Assembly: GCA_002389465.1 (NCBI GenBank) | Contig: DGOT01000186.1 | Location: forward strand, 1-12,722 | Source: Bacteroidales bacterium UBA4459 | GTDB taxonomy: Bacteria > Bacteroidota > Bacteroidia > Bacteroidales > F082 | Direction of reading: 5' to 3' | DNA: 12,722 nt | Part shown: positions 7,437 through 12,722 of the stretch, in pieces | Numbering within the stretch: the first letter of the stretch is position 1 | Layout: each line of letters begins with the position of its first letter | The notes under the pieces: model-generated | What the model saw: only the letters and a program-made list of their open reading frames with translations | Databases searched by the model: none | Told to the model about the DNA's origin: nothing | Program-made: the position numbers and the translations under genes

Positions 7437-8219
7437 TTACAGTATTCTTTTTATTAAGCGAAGGTTGTGCGAATACTTGTTATCCTGCTTATTATATATT
7501 CCCTGATGGTCCAGATGGTCGATCCGTACCTTACCTGAAGCGTGAATTATCCTCTGGCCATCAAGTACAATACCCACATGAATGATCTCCCTGTCTTCGT
7601 TACCAAAAAAGGCCAGGTCACCGGGTTCAGCTTCGTGGTTAAAGTCGATCGTTTCGCCCAGTGCCACTTGTTGCGCAGCATCGCGGGGTAATTGATAACC
7701 ACAAATGCTAAAAACGATCTGGGTTAAACCTGAACAGTCGATACCAAATGGAGAACGTCCACCCCAGAGATATGGCGTGTTCAGATATTTCATAGCGGTT
7801 ACCGTGAGCTGTTTTTTCTCGGCATGCTCAGGAACCGGATGGTAAGTACCTTCCAGGGTGAATTTCTGCCCGTCCAGTTCAAACTTGCCGTTTTTTAGTC
7901 CCGGAAACTGGCTTCCCAAAACCAGATATGTGGAAGATTGATCGGTTTGTGAAGTGCATCTGCCCATTATTTCATTCAGAAAGAATTTTGGTGCAGATAA
8001 CAAATGGTTGTAAGTTTCATCCGAAAGCTCATGTATTTGTTTTTTTCCGGCCCATCCTTCATAATTGTCATCAGTCCCTTCAATAAGAAACCAATCTTCA
8101 AATACATCTTTTATATGTACCAGTTCGCCAAATAACAGCTGATTGACCATTTCATTTCTATCGCCCGGAGATTTGCGTACCGGAACGATGGCTTGTAAAC
8201 ATATACCGTAATTCGTCAT
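7437..8219 (-). CDS. NlpC/P60 (C40) peptidase with N-terminal SH3-like region, YkfC-like
   Basis: The product is 260 aa. Residues 1 to about 125 look like bacterial SH3-type beta domains (VPVRKSPGDRNEMVNQLLFGE, then DWFLIEGTDDNYEGWAGKKQI). Residues about 135-260 form the NlpC/P60 domain: catalytic Cys162 in GIDCSGL, His214 in IIHVGIVLD and His226 in IIHASGKVR, with PYLWGGRSPFG (149-159) and EPGDLAFF (198-205) as further family marks. This architecture matches YkfC-type gamma-D-glutamyl-L-amino-acid endopeptidases, which trim murein peptides. There is no signal peptide or lipobox at the N-terminus (MTNYGICLQAIVPVRKSPGD), so it is predicted to be cytoplasmic, fitting recycling of imported muropeptides and not cleavage of the wall itself. 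It is divergent from the HD phosphodiesterase gene, with 55 bp between the starts. Confidence 0.88.
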   Translation of the reverse strand: MTNYGICLQAIVPVRKSPGDRNEMVNQLLFGELVHIKDVFEDWFLIEGTDDNYEGWAGKKQIHELSDETYNHLLSAPKFFLNEIMGRCTSQTDQSSTYLVLGSQFPGLKNGKFELDGQKFTLEGTYHPVPEHAEKKQLTVTAMKYLNTPYLWGGRSPFGIDCSGLTQIVFSICGYQLPRDAAQQVALGETIDFNHEAEPGDLAFFGNEDREIIHVGIVLDGQRIIHASGKVRIDHLDHQGIYNKQDNKYSHNLRLIKRIL

Positions 8220-8246
8220 TATCTTATCTTAACTAAATCCTTTTAT

Positions 8247-8254
8247 TACTTTTG
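8247..8254 (+). promoter_or_regulatory. Candidate Bacteroidota -7 promoter element for the HD phosphodiesterase gene
   Basis: TACTTTTG matches the Bacteroidota TAnnTTTG consensus exactly and lies 20 bp upstream of the ATG at 8275, which would give a short leader of about 15 nt. No TTG is present at the expected -33 position, so the support is partial. Confidence 0.4.
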
Positions 8255-8270
8255 TATGATAAACATACAA
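8252..8270. promoter_or_regulatory. Perfect 7-bp inverted repeat (operator-like) between divergent genes
   Basis: TTGTATG, a 5-nt spacer (ATAAA) and CATACAA form an exact inverted repeat. It overlaps the end of the candidate -7 element and the likely transcription start of the plus-strand gene, and ends 4 bp before its ATG. The position suits a repressor operator or a small 5'-end hairpin; the sequence alone does not decide. Confidence 0.4.
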
Positions 8271-8274
8271 TCGT

Positions 8275-10341
8275 ATGAACATAATTCTGTCAAAATTACA
8301 ACATAATTATTACGATATACTCAAAGTTTTATTATATGTGCTAGCTGTTACCGTTGTGGTTTGGATAAGCCCGCGCGCAAGCATGTTCAAATATGAATTT
8401 AACCTTGGGAAACCTTGGAGTCATAATGACCTGATTGCCCCGTTCGACTTTTCCATTTATAAAACAGATAAGCAAATAGCGGAAGAAAAACAGCAGGTGC
8501 TGAATAATTTCAGGCCTTATTTCAGGTATGATGATGGCGTGACAGTATCGGGGCGTCATTTGTTAATTGAGAACTTCGGTGAGCTGTGGCAGGTAAGCGA
8601 CCTGGGGAAAAGTAATGATGATTCTGTAAGGTTACAATTGTTTCTGACCAGAATTTATGATGAAATACAGGAAAAAGGAATCATTCAATATCATGAATTA
8701 CTCGAGGGTAAGGGGCCGGAATATCCGATTCGGATTATCCGTGGTAACGAAGTGTCGGATGCTCATCTGGGCATGTTTTACAATGTGCGCACAGCTAATG
8801 AGTATGCCTCCAGTAAGATTACAGAATTGAATGACCCGGATAGTTCGCTGATGAACCTGATCATAAACCAATCGCTGGTTCAGAATGTATTTTACGATGA
8901 AGCGAAAAGTAATGCTGAACGGGATGAGCTGCTGAGCCGGATTTCTATCAGGTCGGGCCTGATTCAAAAAGGGCAATTGCTCATATCAACAGGCGAGTTG
9001 GTTGACTCTGAAAAATATCAAATCCTGATGTCGCTGAAACGTGACTATGAACAGGATCTCGGTGGTTCGGAGTCGCAACTCTATATTATTATTGGCAATT
9101 CGTTACTGATCATTTTACTGTTTCTGATACAGTTTCTGTTTATCTATTTCTATTATAAGGACATCTTTGACTCGCTTAAGAAGACGGTACTCATCTTATT
9201 AAGCCAGGTAGGGTTGATTCTCATCACACACTATATCTTCAGGAATTATACTCCGTGGACATACATGATTCCGTTTACGATGTTGCCTGTTTTAATAGCT
9301 GTTTTTATAAATAAAAGAGTTGCTATCATAGTGCATTTGGTTACGGTAATGATCCTGGGATTTTATGCGCCCAATAGTTTTAATTTCTTCTATACTCAGT
9401 TTGCAGCAGGTTTGATCGCTGTTTTCTCCGTTGGGAACTTGTCAAAAAGGGTCGATCTGTTCAAAACATCGTTGTTTGTTTTCCTCACGTACATGGCAGT
9501 ATATGTAAGCATGCTCTTTGCGCAGGAGGGGTCACTGGATAGTTTTTCCTACGAATTTATGGGATATCTGGCCGGTAGTTCCATTTTTATTTTGTTGGCA
9601 TTTCCTGTTATATTTTTTTACGAGAAAATGTTCGGTATTATTACACACTTGACCTTATTAGAGCTTTCCAACACCAACAATCCATTATTGCGCGACCTTT
9701 CGGTAAAAGCACCGGGAACTTTCCAGCATTCGTTACAGGTTGGTAATTTAGCGGCAGAGGCCCTGTATGTTATTGGAGGAGATGCCCTGCTGGCCAGAAC
9801 GGGTGCTTTATATCACGACATCGGAAAGATGAATAACCCGCTTTATTTTATAGAAAATCAGGCGTATGGCTACAACCCGCATGATGAACTTTCGTATGAA
9901 GACAGTGCGCGGATTATTATCGGCCATGTGATTGACGGCATTGAAATGGCACGTAAGGCCGGTTTGCCGGAACAGGTCATCGATTTTATCAGAACTCATC
10001 ACGGAACCCGAAGGGTAGAATATTTCTATAAGCTCGAAAAAAAGCAAATGCAGGGGATGGAAGTGGATGAATCGGAATTCAGGTACCATGGGCCTGTTCC
10101 TTTTTCGCGTGAAACAGCGGTTGTCATGATGGCCGACTCTATCGAAGCTGCTTCGCGCAGTATAAAGAAGCCCGATGAGCAAAAGATCAACGACCTGGTG
10201 GAAAACATTGTTGGCTCATTAATGGAGAATAATCAGTTCCTGAATACGAACATTACCCTGCGCGAGATAAATACAGTGAAAAAAGTACTCAAAAAGAAGA
10301 TTATGGATATCAATCATATTCGTATTGCTTATCCGGAGTAA
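8275..10341 (+). CDS. pgpH: 7TM-HD phosphodiesterase, PgpH-like (probable c-di-AMP hydrolase)
   Basis: The product is 688 aa, typical of the family. One N-terminal membrane helix (about 16-33) precedes a large extracytoplasmic domain (about 35-265), then seven membrane helices (about 270-450), then a cytoplasmic HD domain. HD motifs: His485 (TFQHSLQVG), His514-Asp515 in the HDIG motif (YHDIGKM), His551 (IIGHVIDG), His575-His576 (RTHHGT) and Asp621 (MMADSIEAASRS), so all metal ligands are present. Relatives PgpH/YqfF hydrolyse the second messenger c-di-AMP to pApA, affecting cell-wall, potassium and osmotic control; the specificity here is inferred from architecture. The divergent neighbour is a murein-peptide endopeptidase. 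The gene converges on the barrel gene with 56 bp between stops; no clean terminator hairpin was found there. The ATG at 8275 is preferred because it leads directly into the first membrane helix. Confidence 0.92.
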   Translation: MNIILSKLQHNYYDILKVLLYVLAVTVVVWISPRASMFKYEFNLGKPWSHNDLIAPFDFSIYKTDKQIAEEKQQVLNNFRPYFRYDDGVTVSGRHLLIENFGELWQVSDLGKSNDDSVRLQLFLTRIYDEIQEKGIIQYHELLEGKGPEYPIRIIRGNEVSDAHLGMFYNVRTANEYASSKITELNDPDSSLMNLIINQSLVQNVFYDEAKSNAERDELLSRISIRSGLIQKGQLLISTGELVDSEKYQILMSLKRDYEQDLGGSESQLYIIIGNSLLIILLFLIQFLFIYFYYKDIFDSLKKTVLILLSQVGLILITHYIFRNYTPWTYMIPFTMLPVLIAVFINKRVAIIVHLVTVMILGFYAPNSFNFFYTQFAAGLIAVFSVGNLSKRVDLFKTSLFVFLTYMAVYVSMLFAQEGSLDSFSYEFMGYLAGSSIFILLAFPVIFFYEKMFGIITHLTLLELSNTNNPLLRDLSVKAPGTFQHSLQVGNLAAEALYVIGGDALLARTGALYHDIGKMNNPLYFIENQAYGYNPHDELSYEDSARIIIGHVIDGIEMARKAGLPEQVIDFIRTHHGTRRVEYFYKLEKKQMQGMEVDESEFRYHGPVPFSRETAVVMMADSIEAASRSIKKPDEQKINDLVENIVGSLMENNQFLNTNITLREINTVKKVLKKKIMDINHIRIAYPE

Positions 10342-10397
10342 AGGATTGTGATTAAAGGCTATAGGTTTTGCTTTTCTTATCGAATCTGATTTGTTCT
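10342..10397. other. Convergent 56-bp spacer between pgpH and the barrel gene
   Basis: The two genes end towards each other here. The segment is AT-rich; an AAAGGC ... GCTTTT pairing is imperfect and has no clear T tract, so I do not call a terminator. Confidence 0.3.
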
Positions 10398-12098
10398 TTA
10401 AAACTTGAATTTAATACCAGCCAGTACATTGATTCCCTGGCTTGGGTAGTTGTAATAGATTTCGTAATTATGGTTCAGCAGATTGGTTAACTTCAAAAAT
10501 ATTGCGAAGTTGTTTTTTAACTGATAATCAACGCCCAGGTTGATATCCACATAAGGATCAAGTGTTATTTCTGATGGCCATGACCATCGGGGATCAAATG
10601 CATATCGCTTACCCGAATAATACAATTCAGTCCAGATATTCACTTTCCCAATCAGATAGGACACCCCGAATTTTATTTCGGTAATAGGTTTGTGGTAGGG
10701 TTGGCTCAACGAATCAAGTGTGTATCCGTTATATCTGGCTCTGAGCCACGTTTTAAATTTGGTATCGTAGGTATAATTGATCTCACCACTAATGTACCAG
10801 ACACTGCCCGCATCATACAGAACAGTAAATTTATTGACAGGCCCGTTGGGGGCTGCGTCAGGATAGAAATAAGTGTTGATATAAAAGTATTCATTATCGA
10901 ATTTTGTCCATCCGCCTTCTACATTAAAACCAACCTTCTGGCCGATATTTCCTCTGATTCCGGCATATCCGATAAACTTATTATTCTTCCATTTTGTGTC
11001 AATTGTGGAATTAATGTATGGGTTTTCATCAGATAAATGGTAAAAACTATTTTTCTTCAGGCCACCATCAATTCCGGCATAAATGGTCAATCGATCCGGG
11101 ATTAATTCGACTGTAGCATCCAGTTCCGGATAGAAATGAAGGCTCCCTGCTGTTGTGTTCAGGTAACTGAAACTTAATCCTAATCTGAAATTAACAATAC
11201 CGTATCGGGCCTTGAAATAAGGTGTAAGATTAACATGAAGATCACTTGAAGTGACTAGGCTGTCGCTGTTGTTGAAATATGTAACATTCCCTTTAAGACC
11301 CAGGTACTGATAGTTTAGTGCTTTGGTAACATCAAACGATTTATAGAGGTCAAACGGCACATCGGCATTTGCTTCGGAGGTTTTGTAATTGTCGAAATAG
11401 TAATAGCCTGAAAAGTTGATGGAGTGGAATAGCTTTTTGTTGTTTTTATAATTACTTCTGATACCGATACTCGCCCGCATCAGGTTGAACATTTGCTTTA
11501 GGTTGCTGTCGTTAGGATCGATATCTTGATACTCATTTTGAACAAACCCGTAAAACCGGTTTGTATTCAGTTTATACCGAAGCCCGGTACTAACTATATG
11601 TTTTCCGGAAAACTTTTCATAATGAAGCTGTGCACTTGTGTTGGTGTATGGGTTCGTGTACTCAGGGATATTTCGGAATGCCGATAAATGATAAATCTGT
11701 GTAGTAAAACGGTAACCGTTTCTTTTACCTCCCGAGTGAAGGAAGTTTACATAGGGGCTGAACAGGCTTCCAACGCCAGCCACCAGCAAGTTTTTATATG
11801 CTTTTTGTCTTTTATCCACATTAATATTCGCAGGAGTAATTGGCTCCAGAGTAATTTGGGTATCAGTTTGTTTGTCCAGGTAATTGAATTCAAATTCGGG
11901 ATGTTGTATCGAAACCTGTCCGACCTGCGGTTGCTGGTTAATTTTAAATGCATCGTTGATGGACGGGTCAATGGAACCGATGATGGTTACCTGTTCGTTG
12001 TGGTTTTTATCTTCCTGGCCGAACAACAAGCTCGCGGGAACCAGCATTGTCAGTGAAACAAGAAGAAAACCATGTATTTTATGTGTTATTTGTATCAT
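10398..12098 (-). CDS. Outer-membrane beta-barrel protein without a plug domain (TonB-receptor-like family)
   Basis: The product is 566 aa with a signal peptide 1-28 (...LLFGQ|ED). Residues 35-40 (EQVTII) resemble a TonB box. A short periplasmic stretch with SIDPSINDAFKI (42-53) and ITLEPITPANI (82-92) leads directly into beta-strands from about residue 102 (YKNLLVAGVGSLFSPYVNF). The rest alternates amphipathic strands and polar loops, with the receptor-like pre-C-terminal motif FLKLTNLLNHNYEIYYNYP and a terminal FKF. None of the TonB-receptor plug motifs (RG, NGvP, GGtINIvTK) is present. I recognise a Bacteroidota family usually annotated as TonB-dependent receptor although the plug is absent; its role is unknown. 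It follows the TPR gene by 22 bp on the same strand, so the two are probably co-transcribed. An AGGAG lies 3 nt before the ATG, unusually close for a ribosome site. Confidence 0.82.
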   Translation of the reverse strand: MIQITHKIHGFLLVSLTMLVPASLLFGQEDKNHNEQVTIIGSIDPSINDAFKINQQPQVGQVSIQHPEFEFNYLDKQTDTQITLEPITPANINVDKRQKAYKNLLVAGVGSLFSPYVNFLHSGGKRNGYRFTTQIYHLSAFRNIPEYTNPYTNTSAQLHYEKFSGKHIVSTGLRYKLNTNRFYGFVQNEYQDIDPNDSNLKQMFNLMRASIGIRSNYKNNKKLFHSINFSGYYYFDNYKTSEANADVPFDLYKSFDVTKALNYQYLGLKGNVTYFNNSDSLVTSSDLHVNLTPYFKARYGIVNFRLGLSFSYLNTTAGSLHFYPELDATVELIPDRLTIYAGIDGGLKKNSFYHLSDENPYINSTIDTKWKNNKFIGYAGIRGNIGQKVGFNVEGGWTKFDNEYFYINTYFYPDAAPNGPVNKFTVLYDAGSVWYISGEINYTYDTKFKTWLRARYNGYTLDSLSQPYHKPITEIKFGVSYLIGKVNIWTELYYSGKRYAFDPRWSWPSEITLDPYVDINLGVDYQLKNNFAIFLKLTNLLNHNYEIYYNYPSQGINVLAGIKFKF

Positions 12099-12120
12099 TT
12101 GCTCCTGTGTTTTCTAACGA

Positions 12121-12722
12121 TTATTCGTTCTGTGATTTTAGCCGGTTCAGTTTTTCCTGTGCTACCAGTTTCAGGTCATCTCCTTCAAAATTATCGATGA
12201 TACTTTGTAGTGTCTGTTCAGCCTGGAAAGTGTTTCCGCGTTGCACATAAATATCGGCAAGAAGGATAAACCCTTTGGCAGCCCAGTACGGATAATCGCT
12301 ATAGTTTTCCGATAATTCGTAGATCATTGTTTCTGACTGGTCGGGCTGACCTTTTCTGAACATGCTGAGGCAAAGCTCATATTTGGCTTCGGCGCCCATC
12401 TCATCAGCACTAAGCCGTTCTACCTGCTCGAATGCTTCAGTAGCTTTCTCCGAATTGCCCATGTTCTGATACGATTTTGCCGATATGTAACGGGCATAGG
12501 TAAGTTGGTTGTTATCGGCAGACCCCGACTCAATGAGTAGTTGTGCATAGGCCAATGCATTTCGGTAATCATCGGTGTAATAGGAGCAGCGCATGGTGCC
12601 GTCCAACGCTTCCACAAGCATTCCTTTGTCTTCAGCAAGGTCTGCCAGGTGCTGGTAGTGTTTTTTTGCCAACTCATATTCTTCCCTGTTGTATTCAATA
12701 CGGGCAGCTTTAAGCAGGGCGC
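12121..12722 (-). CDS. TPR-repeat protein, C-terminal part (5' end outside window)
   Basis: The frame is open from the window edge to TAA at 12123-12121, giving about 200 visible residues; a TTG near 12672 is internal. The residues form consecutive antiparallel helix pairs of TPR type, with recurring Ala/Gly spacing: YNREEYELAKKHYQHLADLA, DDYRNALAYAQLLIESG, AKSYQNMGNSEKATEAFEQV, LSMFRKGQPDQSETMIYELS and LLADIYVQRGNTFQAEQTLQ. The end (DDLKLVAQEKLNRLKSQNE) resembles the tails of large (about 1000-aa) Bacteroidota TPR proteins with BamD/YbgF-like repeats. These are usually exported and act as scaffolds in the periplasm, but the signal peptide is not in view. The barrel gene follows after 22 bp, so the pair probably works together at the outer membrane. 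Confidence 0.82.
   Translation of the reverse strand, partial: ALLKAARIEYNREEYELAKKHYQHLADLAEDKGMLVEALDGTMRCSYYTDDYRNALAYAQLLIESGSADNNQLTYARYISAKSYQNMGNSEKATEAFEQVERLSADEMGAEAKYELCLSMFRKGQPDQSETMIYELSENYSDYPYWAAKGFILLADIYVQRGNTFQAEQTLQSIIDNFEGDDLKLVAQEKLNRLKSQNE

Noticed and set aside
9808..10182. 124-codon minus-strand open frame within pgpH
   Set aside because: It lies opposite the conserved HD domain; the protein has no recognisable features.
10342..10397. Bidirectional terminator between pgpH and the barrel gene
   Set aside because: Only an imperfect short stem with no T tract can be drawn.
11688..12056. 122-codon plus-strand open frame opposite the barrel gene's 5' part
   Set aside because: It is a shadow of the barrel gene, with no independent start signal or family resemblance.

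Overview
The window reads as a chromosomal segment of a Bacteroidota bacterium, most likely Bacteroidales or a close relative. The evidence is a TonB-dependent receptor with an N-terminal carboxypeptidase-regulatory-like domain, an AsmA-like protein with a long Ala/Gln-rich helical tail, a TPR protein paired with a plugless outer-membrane barrel, a 7TM-HD (PgpH-type) phosphodiesterase, generally weak Shine-Dalgarno sequences, and one match to the Bacteroidota TAnnTTTG -7 promoter element. Genes are tightly packed. No rRNA, tRNA, IS element, integrase or CRISPR array is visible.

Layout: (1) 2-1624 (+) is the C-terminal part of an AsmA-family envelope protein ending in eleven 11-residue helical repeats. 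(2) Convergent to it, only 6 bp away, is a minus-strand block: TonB-dependent receptor (4567-7212), a strong intrinsic terminator (4512-4541), then a likely operon of an NPP-type lipoprotein phosphodiesterase (3279-4496), a shortened S23/four-helix-bundle protein (2986-3264) and a PhoD-like secreted phosphatase (1631-2965). (3) An AT-rich 224-bp regulatory gap (7213-7436) follows. (4) A divergent pair comes next: an NlpC/P60 peptidase (7437-8219, -) and a PgpH-like HD phosphodiesterase (8275-10341, +), separated by 55 bp that hold a promoter match and an operator-like inverted repeat. (5) Convergent to pgpH is a minus-strand operon of a large TPR protein (12121-12722, running off the window) and a plugless outer-membrane beta-barrel (10398-12098).

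Working together: the receptor, NPP lipoprotein and PhoD-like enzyme could form an organophosphate-scavenging set, with two envelope phosphoesterases next to an outer-membrane importer; this is inference from adjacency and family chemistry. The NlpC/P60 and PgpH pair links cell-wall peptide turnover with probable c-di-AMP degradation. The AsmA and TPR/barrel proteins are envelope-biogenesis or transport candidates of unknown detail.

No clearly new defence or mobile system is visible. The best leads are the plugless barrel/TPR pair, the hendecad tail of the AsmA protein, the loss of the expected metal-site cysteine in the PhoD-like enzyme, and the trimmed S23 protein inside the phosphoesterase operon.
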